A stretch of 64,000 nucleotides of DNA from Acidiluteibacter ferrifornacis (GCF_009909615.1 NZ_WWNE01000008.1:62001-126000); one strand, 5' to 3'; positions 19,300-29,948 are shown, counted from the stretch's first letter. The notes: generated by a model from the letters alone, not told the origin. Translations and numbers: made by a program.

Positions 19300-19327
19300 A
19301 AAGTGGAGTTCTCCACTTTTTAATTTT
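19300..19327 (+). terminator. rpoB-rpoC intercistronic hairpin
   Basis: An 8-bp stem (19300-19307 with 19312-19319), a 4-base loop and a T-rich tail interrupted by AA. It resembles a terminator but lies between two genes that are normally co-transcribed. Confidence 0.5.
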
Positions 19328-19371
19328 TGTAAGCTTATTAATGTATTAACAACTTATTCAACTTAAAGAAT

Positions 19372-22300
19372 ATGGCTTTTAAGAGAGAAAATAAAACACA
19401 AAGTAGTTTTAATAAAATTACTATCAGTTTAGCTTCACCAGAGATGATTTTAGAATCTTCTAGTGGAGAAGTACTCAAGCCTGAAACGATTAATTATCGT
19501 ACATACAAACCGGAAAGAGATGGTCTTTTTTGCGAGAGAATCTTTGGTCCAGTAAAGGATTGGGAATGTCATTGTGGTAAATACAAAAGAATTCGATATA
19601 AAGGAATTGTTTGTGACCGTTGTGGTGTTGAAGTAACTGAGAAAAAAGTTCGTAGAGAACGAATGGGGCATATTTCATTAGTTGTTCCTGTAGCGCATAT
19701 TTGGTATTTCAAATCGTTGCCTAACAAAATTGGCTACTTATTAGGTTTGCCTACTAAGAAATTGGATACTATCATATATTATGAGAGATATGTAGTGGTT
19801 CAAGCAGGTATTGCTAAAAACACAAATGGAGAAGAACTAGAGTATTTGGATTTCCTTACAGAGGAAGAATACTTGGATATATTAGATACTCTTCCAAAAG
19901 AGAATCAGTATTTAGACGATACAGATCCAAATAAATTTATCGCTAAGATGGGTGCTGATGCACTTTATGAATTGTTGAAGCGATTAGATTTAGATAGTCT
20001 TTCTTATGATTTGAGACATAAGGCCAATCATGAGACTTCTCAACAAAGAAAGAATGAAGCATTAAAGAGACTTCAAGTAGTAGAGTCTTTTAGAAATGCA
20101 AATGAAAATATTGAGAATCGTCCTGAATGGATGATTGTAAAAGTTGTTCCTGTTATACCACCAGAATTGAGACCATTGGTTCCTTTGGATGGAGGACGTT
20201 TTGCAACTTCTGACTTGAACGACTTATACAGAAGAGTAATTATTAGAAACAATCGTTTGAAGCGTTTGTTAGAGATAAAAGCTCCTGAAGTTATCTTAAG
20301 AAATGAGAAACGTATGCTTCAAGAAGCAGTTGACTCTTTATTGGATAACTCGAGAAAATCAAGTGCTGTTAAAACTGATTCTAATAGAGCGTTAAAATCA
20401 CTTTCTGACAGTTTAAAAGGTAAGTCTGGACGTTTCCGTCAAAACTTACTAGGTAAGCGTGTAGATTACTCTGGTCGTTCGGTAATTGTAGTAGGACCAA
20501 GTTTAAAATTGCACGAATGTGGTTTGCCGAAGGATATGGCAGCTGAACTTTACAAGCCGTTCGTTATCCGTAAACTGATCGAAAGAGGTATTGTAAAAAC
20601 GGTAAAGTCTGCTAAGAAAATTGTTGATCGTAAGGATCCTGTAGTTTGGGATATTTTGGAGAATGTGTTGAGAGGGCATCCAGTGTTGCTTAACCGTGCT
20701 CCTACATTGCACAGATTAGGAATTCAAGCGTTCCAACCAAAGTTAATTGAAGGAAAGGCAATTCAATTGCACCCATTAGTTTGTTCGGCGTTTAACGCTG
20801 ATTTCGATGGTGACCAGATGGCTGTTCACTTACCATTAGGTAATGCTGCTATCTTAGAAGCGCAAATGTTGATGTTGTCTTCTCACAATATTTTGAACCC
20901 TGCAAACGGTTCTCCTATTACTGTACCTTCTCAGGATATGGTCTTGGGACTTTATTATCTGACCAAAGAAAGATACTCTGAGGGTGACTTAATTATCAAG
21001 GGAGAAGGAAAAACATTCTACTCGCCTGAAGAAGTTATTATTGCTAATAACGAAGGCCGTCTTGATATTCACGCTAAAATTAAAGTGAGAATTAAAGATA
21101 AGGGAGAAGTTAAAATTATTGACACCACTTGTGGTCGAGTTATTTTTAACCAAGTGGTTCCGGAAAGTGCAGGATATATCAATGAGTTGTTAACGAAAAA
21201 ATCACTTAGAGATATTATTGGAACAATTTTGAAGGATGCAGGAACTGCATTGACAGCCAAGTTCTTGGATGATATTAAGGATATTGGTTACGAGATGTCA
21301 TTCAAAGGTGGTCTTTCTTTTAACTTAGGGGATGTAATTATTCCGAAGGAGAAAGATGAGTTGATGGAAAAAGCTGCTGGCCAAGTTCAGGAAGTTTGGG
21401 ATAATTATAACATGGGTTTCATTACCAATAATGAGCGTTACAACCAAATTATTGATATCTGGACACACACCAATACTCGTTTAACAAATACCGTAATGGA
21501 TCGTTTGAAAAATGATAATCAAGGATTCAACTCTGTATATATGATGTTTGATTCTGGTGCAAGGGGTTCTAAGGAGCAAATTCGTCAGTTATCCGGAATG
21601 AGAGGATTGATGGCGAAGCCACAAAAATCTGGTTCAACAGGTCAAGAAATTATTGAAAACCCAATTCTTTCTAACTTTAAAGAGGGACTTTCAATTTTGG
21701 AGTACTTTATTTCTACTCACGGTGCACGTAAGGGTCTTGCGGATACTGCATTGAAAACAGCAGATGCGGGTTACTTAACTCGTAGATTGGTAGATGTTTC
21801 CCAAGATGTTGTTATTATCGATGAAGACTGTGGTACTTTAAGAGGCGTAATGATTTCACCGTTGGTTAAGAATGATGAGATCGTAGAGTCTATGTACGAT
21901 AGAATTTTAGGAAGAACAACTGTACATGATGTTTATCATCCAAATACTGGCGATTTAATTATTGAAGCTGGAGAGGAAGTAACTGAAGAAATTGCGAAAA
22001 CAATTGAAGAGTCACCAATTGAAGAATTGGAAATGCGCTCTGTATTGACTTGTGAATTGAAAAGAGGAGTTTGTTCTAAATGTTATGGAAGAAGTCTTTC
22101 AACAGGTAGAATGGCACAAAGAGGAGAGTCTGTTGGTGTAATTGCAGCGCAATCAATCGGTGAGCCTGGAACTCAGTTAACGCTAAGAACATTCCACGTA
22201 GGGGGTACGGCTTCTAAAATTGCTGACGAATCAAGAATTGAAGCGAAGTACGATGGTATTCTTGAAATGGATGAATTGAAAACAGTAGAAGGAGAAAATA

Positions 22301-23661
22301 AAGATGGAAAGAAAGTTCACATTGTAATTGGACGTTCTGCTGAAATGAGAATCCTTGATGAAAAAACCAATATCTTGTTAGCAACTGCTAACATTCCTTA
22401 TGGTGCTTTATTGTATCAAAAAGAAAATGGTAAGGTTAAGAAAGGAGATTTGATTTGTGAATGGGATCCGTATAACGCAGTAATTGTTGCTGAGTTCAAA
22501 GGAAAGATTGTTTTCGAAAACTTAATTGCAGGTGTTACTTACAAAGAAGAGTCTGATGAGCAAACCGGATTTAGAGAAAAAGTAGTTACTGAGAATAAGG
22601 ATAAGAAAAACGTTCCTGAGATTAAGATTGTTAACAAGAAAGGAGAAGTGCTTAAGACTTATAACTTACCTGTAGGTGCTCACATTTCGATTGACGAAGG
22701 TGATGAAATTGAAACAGGAAAGATTTTGGTTAAGATTCCTAGAGTTTCTGGTAAGTCTGGTGATATTACAGGGGGTCTTCCTAGAGTAACTGAGTTATTC
22801 GAAGCTAGAAACCCTTCAAATCCTGCCGTTGTTTCTGAAATTGATGGAATCGTATCTTTCGGTAAGATTAAGAGAGGTAATAGAGAGGTTATTGTAGAGT
22901 CAAGAACTGGAGAGGTTAAGAAATATTTGATTAACTTATCTAAGCACATTTTGGTTCAAGAGAATGACTTCGTTAGAGCAGGAAGTTCGCTTTCTGATGG
23001 AGCTATTACTCCTGCCGATATCTTAGCGATAAAAGGACCTACACAAGTTCAAGAATATATTGTAAACGAAGTACAAGAGGTATACCGACTACAAGGTGTG
23101 AAAATCAATGATAAACACTTTGAAGTAATCGTTAGACAAATGATGCGTAAGGTGGTTATTCAAGATCCAGGTGATACGCGTTTCTTAGAGAAGCAAATCG
23201 TTAACAAGACTGAGTTTATGGAAGAAAACGATTGGATTTTCGGCAAAAAGATTGTTGAGGATGCAGGAGAATCTGACGTATTGAAACAAGGACAAATTGT
23301 AACAGCTCGTAAGTTAAGAGAAGAAAACTCTAGATTGAAGCGTTCGGATAAGAAACTTGTTGTAGCTAGAGATACTATGGCAGCTACTTCGAGTTCGATA
23401 CTTCAAGGAATTACAAGAGCATCTTTACAAACGGATAGTTTCATTTCTGCTGCATCTTTCCAGGAAACGACTAAGGTGTTGAATGAAGCCGCCGTTAGTA
23501 GCAAAGTTGATTATTTAATGGGATTAAAAGAAAACGTTATTGTTGGACACTTAATCCCTGCAGGTACAGGTTTGAAAGCTTATCAAGATGTTATTGTAGG
23601 TTCAAATGAAGAATATACAAGATTAAAAGCTGCTAAAGAGGTAACTCAAGAAGTAGAATAA
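19372..23661 (+). CDS. rpoC: DNA-directed RNA polymerase subunit beta'
   Basis: The 1429-residue catalytic subunit. It shows the N-terminal zinc finger ([20 protein letters not shown], about residues 65-84), the Mg-binding loop NADFDGD (475-481), the second zinc site ([14 protein letters not shown]) and the trigger-loop region ([13 protein letters not shown]). The length and domain order are typical for Bacteroidota. It is followed 12 bases later by a DUF3467 gene, then by a strong terminator at 24007. Confidence 0.98.
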   Translation: MAFKRENKTQSSFNKITISLASPEMILESSSGEVLKPETINYRTYKPERDGLFCERIFGPVKDWECHCGKYKRIRYKGIVCDRCGVEVTEKKVRRERMGHISLVVPVAHIWYFKSLPNKIGYLLGLPTKKLDTIIYYERYVVVQAGIAKNTNGEELEYLDFLTEEEYLDILDTLPKENQYLDDTDPNKFIAKMGADALYELLKRLDLDSLSYDLRHKANHETSQQRKNEALKRLQVVESFRNANENIENRPEWMIVKVVPVIPPELRPLVPLDGGRFATSDLNDLYRRVIIRNNRLKRLLEIKAPEVILRNEKRMLQEAVDSLLDNSRKSSAVKTDSNRALKSLSDSLKGKSGRFRQNLLGKRVDYSGRSVIVVGPSLKLHECGLPKDMAAELYKPFVIRKLIERGIVKTVKSAKKIVDRKDPVVWDILENVLRGHPVLLNRAPTLHRLGIQAFQPKLIEGKAIQLHPLVCSAFNADFDGDQMAVHLPLGNAAILEAQMLMLSSHNILNPANGSPITVPSQDMVLGLYYLTKERYSEGDLIIKGEGKTFYSPEEVIIANNEGRLDIHAKIKVRIKDKGEVKIIDTTCGRVIFNQVVPESAGYINELLTKKSLRDIIGTILKDAGTALTAKFLDDIKDIGYEMSFKGGLSFNLGDVIIPKEKDELMEKAAGQVQEVWDNYNMGFITNNERYNQIIDIWTHTNTRLTNTVMDRLKNDNQGFNSVYMMFDSGARGSKEQIRQLSGMRGLMAKPQKSGSTGQEIIENPILSNFKEGLSILEYFISTHGARKGLADTALKTADAGYLTRRLVDVSQDVVIIDEDCGTLRGVMISPLVKNDEIVESMYDRILGRTTVHDVYHPNTGDLIIEAGEEVTEEIAKTIEESPIEELEMRSVLTCELKRGVCSKCYGRSLSTGRMAQRGESVGVIAAQSIGEPGTQLTLRTFHVGGTASKIADESRIEAKYDGILEMDELKTVEGENKDGKKVHIVIGRSAEMRILDEKTNILLATANIPYGALLYQKENGKVKKGDLICEWDPYNAVIVAEFKGKIVFENLIAGVTYKEESDEQTGFREKVVTENKDKKNVPEIKIVNKKGEVLKTYNLPVGAHISIDEGDEIETGKILVKIPRVSGKSGDITGGLPRVTELFEARNPSNPAVVSEIDGIVSFGKIKRGNREVIVESRTGEVKKYLINLSKHILVQENDFVRAGSSLSDGAITPADILAIKGPTQVQEYIVNEVQEVYRLQGVKINDKHFEVIVRQMMRKVVIQDPGDTRFLEKQIVNKTEFMEENDWIFGKKIVEDAGESDVLKQGQIVTARKLREENSRLKRSDKKLVVARDTMAATSSSILQGITRASLQTDSFISAASFQETTKVLNEAAVSSKVDYLMGLKENVIVGHLIPAGTGLKAYQDVIVGSNEEYTRLKAAKEVTQEVE

Positions 23662-23673
23662 AAAAGAAGCGAT

Positions 23674-23985
23674 ATGAGTGACGAAAAAAAGGATGAAAAA
23701 CTCAACATTGAGTTGAGTGAAGAGATTGCAGAAGGTCAGTATTCTAATTTGGCCATTATCAGTCATTCGAGTTCTGAGTTTGTTTTTGATTTTATCAAAA
23801 TCATGCCAGGAATGCCGAAAGGAAAGGTGAAGTCTAGAATTTTGATGACTCCTCAACACGCCAAAAGATTGTTAAGAGCGCTTAATGACAATGTGGTAAA
23901 GTTTGAGTCGCAAAACGGAACTATTACTGAAGGAGAGCAGCCTAGCTTTCCGATGAATTTCGGCGGTCCTACTGCTCAAGCATAG
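23674..23985 (+). CDS. DUF3467 domain protein
   Basis: A 103-residue acidic/basic small protein. The family core EGQYSNLAIISHSSSEFVFDF and TPQHAKRLLRALNDN is recognisable as DUF3467. In Bacteroidota it is often the last gene of the rpoBC operon, as here with a 12-base gap, which suggests a role tied to transcription or translation. Its biochemical function is not known to me. There is no signal peptide or membrane segment. Confidence 0.85.
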   Translation: MSDEKKDEKLNIELSEEIAEGQYSNLAIISHSSSEFVFDFIKIMPGMPKGKVKSRILMTPQHAKRLLRALNDNVVKFESQNGTITEGEQPSFPMNFGGPTAQA

Positions 23986-24006
23986 TATAATTCGCTATAA
24001 AACATG

Positions 24007-24044
24007 AAAGGTCTTAGTCTAGAAAACGACTAAGACCTTTTTTT
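24007..24044 (+). terminator. Intrinsic terminator ending the rpoBC operon
   Basis: A 13-bp perfect stem (24007-24019 with 24028-24040), an 8-base loop and a T-run to 24044. Confidence 0.92.
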
Positions 24045-24132
24045 ATGTCTTTTAAAAATATCTGCTATGCTTAGGATTATTGCAACCTATCTGATTGGTA
24101 AACTTTTCAGTTTTAGGTAAGAGGGAGAGTTT

Positions 24133-26415
24133 TTAGTCTAAAGCCTTTTTGTTGAAAATAATATAGCCAAAATGGATTAGAAATTTGTATTGATCTACTG
24201 CTTTGTCGTAATAATTGAAGGAGGCTGCAATTGGGCCTATACGTGTTGAATATACAGCAGTTGCAGTAGCTATAAAATCCCTGGTTGACAATTCTTCACC
24301 ATAACTTGGTTGCTTATTAACGTCTAATATCTCTTGGAAAGGCTGGAATAAATACCCTTCTAAGCGAACGTCTAATTTTTTAAAAATTGAATAAATAGAT
24401 TTTAAACCAATACCTGAGTAGGAGTGTGTTCTGTATTGATATTGAAACAGGGTAGCCATTTCTGGCAGCGGTTTAAACGAAGGAGCAATTAAAACAGTGG
24501 AGGTATAATTACTAAAGAAAGGCTGATTTGTGGAGATGAACTCAAACTGTGCACCTAACTTAAACTTATGTTTGCTTAAAAAGTAATTCTCATATTTGAA
24601 TTTCAATTCAAACCACTCTCGTTTGTTAAATGATTTTTCAGACTCTAATGATGTGGAGCCCGGTTTGTTTTTTTCATCACCGTATACCCACCTGGCTTGC
24701 AATTGTAAAAAACTTCCAGTCTTTGCAAATTGTTTTTCATCCAATGTACTCCGTGTGTATCCTAAATAAGGTGAAAAACCTTTAAATTCATTTATATCAG
24801 CAGTGTCTGTTCGTAAGAAATTATTGTTTTGATAGTATTCATTCTCTAGTGAAAATAGGGTTGTTCCTAATTCCAATTTTCCTTTGAAGCGAATTGGAGT
24901 ACCTACTTTAGCCTCGATAAAGCTTTCATTTTTGATCAAATAGGAGGGATTGATGTCTTCCAATATGGTGGTAGAGCTATTAAAGAAATCCCATTTGCTG
25001 GCGGTATAACTTAATTCCGAATAGATGGGGAGTTTGTTTGGAAACTCCATTCGGGTACTAATTTTAGCTGAACTATGTAACTTCCCAAAATAGATATTCC
25101 CACTTAGTGTTAAATTGGTTTTTTTCATTCTGTTATACCTTAATCCAACAAATCCTGTGTTAATCGGACGAGTTGATATAATACCTCCAAATTCAACTTG
25201 AAAAGCTTTCTCTTTCTTTATATGTAAGTTTAAATCGTATAAGCCTGTAGCATTGTTGTATGTGGCTAATGGATAAATTTCTCTAATTCCTCGATCAGAG
25301 AGCAATCGCATATAGGATTGCTCTAATTTATCGAATTCAAAATAAGATTTATTCTTTAGTGCTTGTTTGAAAATATAATTAGTTTGCTGTTCATCAATTC
25401 CATCTACTGATACATCCCCAAATAGTAATGGCTTTTTTTTGTTGATGAATTGTCGTCGTTCTTCATATAACAAACTGTCGCTTTTACTTACTCTTACATG
25501 CTCTTTAATTGAATCCATCACATTTATGGTAGCTCTATAGCCTTCTTGAATGGCGCTATAATTCTCTTCAAAGTCAAGTAAAGTGATTTCCTCCACATTA
25601 GGAGAAATAATTATTCCTTTGGCACATTCTATCGTATAGTTAGACTCTTTACTCAACATGCTTTTTATTTGTGATATCAAATTGTCCTCCGTTGGCGGTA
25701 AGTCAGCACGAGAAACATTGCTTCCGATGATGTAATCAGGCATAAAGTCATTGTACATAATATCTGAAGGGAAATTGTTGTATAATCCTCCATCAAAAAG
25801 TAATCTATTGTTGTGTTTAATAGGAGAAAGATAAAAAGGGTAGGCCATAGAGGCTCTCACTGCAGTAGATAAATCTCCATTGTAAAAGGGATATTCCCTA
25901 CCATTAGTAATGTCTGCGGCAATACACCTAAATGGAATGAATAAACTGTCAAAGTTGTACTGTGCAGCTGCAGATGCAGGTGCAAATAATTTCAGTAAAC
26001 CGAAATCAATAGGTACCGAAGAAATAAAACTTGTAGGAAGGTTATTCTCAAAGAGAGTGTCAAGGTTAAAATCGATATTTACAACTTCTGCACTTGGATC
26101 TTCCTGTTTATAATAGAAGGAGTAACGATCGATAGCCACTCCGTTAGACCATTTAATAAAGTCGTCAGAAATAAACAATGCTTCAATTTCTCTTGGCGTT
26201 TTTCCTGAGGCATATAATGCACCTACTAAAGCACCTATTGATGTTCCAGTGATGTAATCGATTGGAATGTTATTGTCCTCTAGTGCTTTTAGTACTCCAA
26301 TATGAGCAGCACCACTTGCTCCTCCGCCACTCAACACAACACCTACTTTCTGACCATTCAATACAAATGGTAAAGAAATTAATAGAAAAGTGAGTTGGCG
26401 AATATATTTGAACAT
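24133..26415 (-). CDS. Patatin-like phospholipase with POTRA and outer-membrane barrel
   Basis: A 760-residue secreted protein with a signal peptide (about 1-21), then a patatin domain: oxyanion loop SGGGASG (29-35), nucleophile Ser59 in GTSIG and Asp208 in DGG. A single POTRA-like domain (about 330-408, FGDVSVDGIDEQQ) and an Omp85-type 16-strand barrel (about 410-760) follow. This order is that of type Vd autotransporters such as PlpD and of Bacteroidota patatin-barrel proteins. The catalytic dyad is complete, so it should be an active lipase; the substrate is unknown. It is the last gene on this minus-strand stretch and converges with the rpoC operon. Confidence 0.88.
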   Translation of the reverse strand: MFKYIRQLTFLLISLPFVLNGQKVGVVLSGGGASGAAHIGVLKALEDNNIPIDYITGTSIGALVGALYASGKTPREIEALFISDDFIKWSNGVAIDRYSFYYKQEDPSAEVVNIDFNLDTLFENNLPTSFISSVPIDFGLLKLFAPASAAAQYNFDSLFIPFRCIAADITNGREYPFYNGDLSTAVRASMAYPFYLSPIKHNNRLLFDGGLYNNFPSDIMYNDFMPDYIIGSNVSRADLPPTEDNLISQIKSMLSKESNYTIECAKGIIISPNVEEITLLDFEENYSAIQEGYRATINVMDSIKEHVRVSKSDSLLYEERRQFINKKKPLLFGDVSVDGIDEQQTNYIFKQALKNKSYFEFDKLEQSYMRLLSDRGIREIYPLATYNNATGLYDLNLHIKKEKAFQVEFGGIISTRPINTGFVGLRYNRMKKTNLTLSGNIYFGKLHSSAKISTRMEFPNKLPIYSELSYTASKWDFFNSSTTILEDINPSYLIKNESFIEAKVGTPIRFKGKLELGTTLFSLENEYYQNNNFLRTDTADINEFKGFSPYLGYTRSTLDEKQFAKTGSFLQLQARWVYGDEKNKPGSTSLESEKSFNKREWFELKFKYENYFLSKHKFKLGAQFEFISTNQPFFSNYTSTVLIAPSFKPLPEMATLFQYQYRTHSYSGIGLKSIYSIFKKLDVRLEGYLFQPFQEILDVNKQPSYGEELSTRDFIATATAVYSTRIGPIAASFNYYDKAVDQYKFLIHFGYIIFNKKALD

Positions 26416-26471
26416 GAATGCTTTAATTCGAATAAAGTTATTAAAATTTTAAATGTCGAATCTACCGTTTA

Positions 26472-27245
26472 TCATTTAAAAGAAGTCAAGTAGTTTTTTA
26501 CTTTATAAAATCTTGAACCATACCACGAAAATGCCTCTCCATCCACTATTCTAATTTTAGTAGTTGGAAATTTTTCTTGGAATTCTCTCAGATGATTTTC
26601 TTTGAATGGAAATGGTTCAGAAGATAAAAGTAGTTCATTAGGTTGAAGCAGGTTGATATCTTCTTCCGTTAACATAGGATAACGCGTTTTATTGTTCATA
26701 CAATTTTTGTAGCCAACTCTCTCTAACATATGGTTGATAAAAGTATCATTTCCGATACTCATCATTGGGTCATTCCAAATCAGATAAACAGCGGTTCTAT
26801 TTGGCTGTATTGGATCAATGGCATCCATTGTTTCCACTATTTTATTACTAATTGTTTTTGCTTCTTCTTTTCGGTCACAAATTTGCCCAATATCTGAGAT
26901 AAACGATAGTGTTTCAGTTATAGTGTTGATATCACTAATGTAGGTAGGAATAACCTCTGAAATTGCTTCAATTTCTTCTTTGGTATTCTCTTCCAAATTG
27001 GCAATAACCAGGTCTGGTTTTAAATCGAATAGCCTATTCAGTTTTACGTTTTTTGTGCCCCCGACTATGACTTTCTCCTCTCGCAGCTGCACAGGATGTA
27101 TGCAGAATTTTGTAATTCCAACTAGTTCTTCTTGAAGATTTAAATCCCAAAGTAGTTCACTTATGGAAGGAACAAGTGATACAATTTTTTTAGGAACGTG
27201 CTCAAAGTTGAGCACGTTTCCTAACTGATCTTTCAATTGTATCAT
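26472..27245 (-). CDS. Helical-backbone metal receptor (BtuF/FepB-like) without signal peptide
   Basis: A 257-residue protein with the class III periplasmic-binding-protein pattern: KIVSLVPSISELLWDL at the start of lobe 1, PDLVIANLEENTKEEIEAI, a long linker helix and lobe 2 with a late SWYGSRF segment. Relatives bind cobalamin or iron-siderophores for ABC importers. Here there is no signal peptide or lipobox: the N-terminus MIQLKDQLGN leads straight into the fold. No TonB receptor, permease or ATPase is adjacent. It lies 8 bases downstream of the cystathionine beta-synthase-like gene and is probably co-transcribed. A cytoplasmic role is inference. Confidence 0.75.
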   Translation of the reverse strand: MIQLKDQLGNVLNFEHVPKKIVSLVPSISELLWDLNLQEELVGITKFCIHPVQLREEKVIVGGTKNVKLNRLFDLKPDLVIANLEENTKEEIEAISEVIPTYISDINTITETLSFISDIGQICDRKEEAKTISNKIVETMDAIDPIQPNRTAVYLIWNDPMMSIGNDTFINHMLERVGYKNCMNNKTRYPMLTEEDINLLQPNELLLSSEPFPFKENHLREFQEKFPTTKIRIVDGEAFSWYGSRFYKVKNYLTSFK

Positions 27246-27253
27246 TTTTAATT

Positions 27254-28618
27254 TTATTTCAATGAATCAATTACATCGTGAATAGTGATGATGTGAGTTA
27301 CACCAGCAGCATCTTTGATCAACGCAGCCCTATTGTTTTTGTCGATTAGTTTTGACACATCTTCAATCGTTGAGTTGGCTTCAACAAATGGATATGCTTT
27401 ACCCATTACCGAACTTACTTTATCATCTCCAATTTTTGGGTTTTTGATTAAAGCAGCATATAATTCTGTATCGTTTAATGAACCCACATATTCTCCTGAT
27501 ATATTTGTTACAGGCACTTGAGAAATGTTGAATTTCGTCAATACTGCAATTGCTTCAGAAATGGTTTGTTCGTCATTTACTGTAACCAATGTTTTGTCTT
27601 TGTGATTTTTTATCAAATCCAAAGCTCTTGCTTTTTCTTTATCTAAGAATCCTCTGTCACGCATCCAATCGTCATTAAAGATTTTTCCTACATAACGAGA
27701 ACCGTGATCATGAAAAATAACAACTACGACATCGTCTTTAGTCAATTCATTTTTCAATTGATTTAAACCGGCCACAGCACTTCCTGCTGAGTTACCCATG
27801 AATAAACCTTCTTCTCGAGCCAAACGTCTTGTCATTAACATTCCGTCTTTATCGCTTACTTTTTCGAATTTATCGATTAATCCAAAATCAACATTCTTTG
27901 GTAAAATATCTTCTCCAATACCCTCGGTTAAGTATGAATAAATTTCGTTCTCATCGAACTCACCAGTTTCGTGGTACTTTTTAAACACAGAACCATAAGT
28001 GTCAATTCCCCAAATTTTTACGTTTGGATTTTGTTCTTTCAAATATTTTGCTGTCCCTGAGATTGTTCCTCCCGTTCCGACACCAACTACCAAGTGCGTA
28101 ATCTTTCCGTCTGTTTGTTCCCAAATTTCAGGGCCAGTTTGCTCATAGTGTGCCTTTCTATTCGACAAGTTATCGTATTGGTTGGGATAAAAAGAATTCG
28201 GAATATCTTCATTTAGCTTCTTGGCTACAGAATAGTATGATCTTGGGTCGTCAGAAGCAACATTAGTGGGCGTTACAATAACTTCAGCTCCCATTGCTCT
28301 TAAAATGTCTATTTTTTCTTGAGACTGCTTGTCAGCCATTGTACAGATTAGTTTGTATCCTTTAGCAATAGCAGCCAAAGCCAATCCCATCCCTGTGTTT
28401 CCTGAAGTTCCTTCTATGATGGTTCCGCCTGGTTTTAATATGCCTGCAGCTTCAGCATCTTCTACCATTTTAACCGCCATTCGATCCTTAATTGAATGGC
28501 CAGGGTTGAAAGTTTCTACTTTAGCTAAAACTAATGCCGGAACATCAGCTACTGTTTTGTTTAATTTAACCAATGGCGTGTTACCAATAGTTTCTATAAT
28601 ATTATTGAAATACTTCAT
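27254..28618 (-). CDS. Cystathionine beta-synthase-type PLP enzyme with CBS domains
   Basis: A PLP-dependent beta-replacing enzyme of 454 residues. The PLP lysine is Lys44 in NPGHSIKDR, the substrate loop is EGTSGNTGM, and the phosphate-binding glycine loop is GVGTGGTISG. A tandem pair of CBS domains occupies about 335-454 (TVNDEQTISEAIAVL, MGKAYPFVEANSTIEDV). This is the cystathionine beta-synthase layout (serine plus homocysteine); some bacterial homologues act as cysteine synthases, so the exact reaction is open. The N-terminal heme-binding region of the human enzyme is absent, as is usual in bacteria. Confidence 0.87.
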   Translation of the reverse strand: MKYFNNIIETIGNTPLVKLNKTVADVPALVLAKVETFNPGHSIKDRMAVKMVEDAEAAGILKPGGTIIEGTSGNTGMGLALAAIAKGYKLICTMADKQSQEKIDILRAMGAEVIVTPTNVASDDPRSYYSVAKKLNEDIPNSFYPNQYDNLSNRKAHYEQTGPEIWEQTDGKITHLVVGVGTGGTISGTAKYLKEQNPNVKIWGIDTYGSVFKKYHETGEFDENEIYSYLTEGIGEDILPKNVDFGLIDKFEKVSDKDGMLMTRRLAREEGLFMGNSAGSAVAGLNQLKNELTKDDVVVVIFHDHGSRYVGKIFNDDWMRDRGFLDKEKARALDLIKNHKDKTLVTVNDEQTISEAIAVLTKFNISQVPVTNISGEYVGSLNDTELYAALIKNPKIGDDKVSSVMGKAYPFVEANSTIEDVSKLIDKNNRAALIKDAAGVTHIITIHDVIDSLK

Positions 28619-28640
28619 GATTGTTCTTTTTTTACGACTA

Positions 28641-28648
28641 CAAAAGTA
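28641..28648 (-). promoter_or_regulatory. Predicted -7 box for the CBS-type enzyme gene
   Basis: Read on the minus strand this is TACTTTTG, an exact TAnnTTTG match, 23 bases upstream of the ATG at 28618. No clear -33 TTTG at the right spacing was found. Confidence 0.5.
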
Positions 28649-28699
28649 TCATTTTAATGACCCAAATAGAAGTGAAAACCATTCTATTTGAAAAGAAAA

Positions 28700-29923
28700 C
28701 TAATCGAATTTAATCGCTTTAGCAGGAGATATTTTAGAAATGATCAAAGAGGGGATCAATAGCATGATAACACTGATCACTAACGTGCCAATATTTAGCC
28801 CTATTATATCTAATCCGGAAATTTCTATAGGCACATGGTCGATGTAGTATGCGTCTTGATCTAATTTTAAAAACTCAAATTTGGATTGCAGGATACAAAA
28901 AGAGATGCCAATCAAATTGCCCCAAAATAATCCAACTCCCACTAGGTAAGTTGCACTGTACAAGAAAATTTTACGAACACTTAAATTATTGGCTCCAATT
29001 GACTTCAATATTCCAATCATATTGGTTCGCTCTATCACCATAATCAATAACGCAGATATAATGTTGATGCCTGCCACTAAAAGCATTAGTATGATAATAA
29101 CAAATACATTAATGTCTTGTAATTCGAGCCAATTAAAAATGTCTGCTCTGGATTTTTTAATACTTGTAGAATTGAAATTATAGCCAATTGAATGGTAAAT
29201 TTCTTCATCTACAGCTTCTAAATCTTCAAAATCATTGATAGAAACCTCGAACCCTGCCACTAAATTTTCTGACCAGTCATTCAATTTTTGAATGTGTCGA
29301 ATGTCACAAATAGCAAAGACTTCATCCATTTCGCCAAATCCAGTATTGTAGATACCCGAGATGGTAAATTTTCGAATTCTAGGAGGCTCTTGAATAAAAT
29401 AAATTTTGATATCGTCACCAACTTTTAAGAATAGTTTGTTGGCCACATATTCCGAAATTAAAATTGAATTACTTTTTGAACTGTCTTCAATGGAAAAGAT
29501 TGTACCATTCACTAATTTATCTTCGAAGAAGCTCCAATCGTAATCTTTGTCGATTCCTTTGAGAACAATACCATAAATGTCTTCATCCGTTTTTATTATT
29601 CCACCTTTGTTAGCAAAGACCTGTATGTTATCCACTTTTGGGTTTTCTTTGATGGAGGAATAGAAATCTTGATTTCTATCAATTGGTTTGGCTTCGAGTG
29701 GATTGTCGGTATTGTAGGAAGTGATGCTAATGTGTGAGCCAAAACCAACTATTTTGTTTCGAATTTCGGTTTGAAAACCTGTTACTACGGCCAATGCAAT
29801 AATCATAACTGCCATGCCTAGTGCTATCGCTAAAATAGAAATACGTATGATGGGTGCAGAAAAACGATTACCTTCGCTGTTACCTTGAAGGATTTTTTTG
29901 GCTGTAAAAAGTTCGAAATTCAA
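28700..29923 (-). CDS. FtsX-like ABC transporter permease (LolC/LolE type)
   Basis: A 407-residue inner-membrane permease. It has an N-terminal transmembrane helix (about 27-50, ISILAIALGMAVMIIALAVVTGF), a large periplasmic MacB-type domain (about 55-260) and three C-terminal helices (about 275-300, 320-345, 375-400). The segment ERTNMIGILKSIGANNLSVRKIF is the FtsX-family coupling helix. The start PIIRISILAIALG resembles LolC/LolE, which extract lipoproteins for outer-membrane transport. No ATPase gene is adjacent. It is divergent from the NamZ-like gene with only 33 bases between start codons. Confidence 0.85.
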   Translation of the reverse strand: MNFELFTAKKILQGNSEGNRFSAPIIRISILAIALGMAVMIIALAVVTGFQTEIRNKIVGFGSHISITSYNTDNPLEAKPIDRNQDFYSSIKENPKVDNIQVFANKGGIIKTDEDIYGIVLKGIDKDYDWSFFEDKLVNGTIFSIEDSSKSNSILISEYVANKLFLKVGDDIKIYFIQEPPRIRKFTISGIYNTGFGEMDEVFAICDIRHIQKLNDWSENLVAGFEVSINDFEDLEAVDEEIYHSIGYNFNSTSIKKSRADIFNWLELQDINVFVIIILMLLVAGINIISALLIMVIERTNMIGILKSIGANNLSVRKIFLYSATYLVGVGLFWGNLIGISFCILQSKFEFLKLDQDAYYIDHVPIEISGLDIIGLNIGTLVISVIMLLIPSLIISKISPAKAIKFD

Positions 29924-29940
29924 TGGGTAATATTTAATGA

Positions 29941-29948
29941 CAAAGGTA
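29941..29948 (-). promoter_or_regulatory. Predicted -7 box for the FtsX-like permease gene
   Basis: On the minus strand this reads TACCTTTG, an exact TAnnTTTG match, 18 bases from the ATG at 29923. It would give a very short 5' leader. It also lies only 9 bases before the divergent ATG at 29957. Confidence 0.45.
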
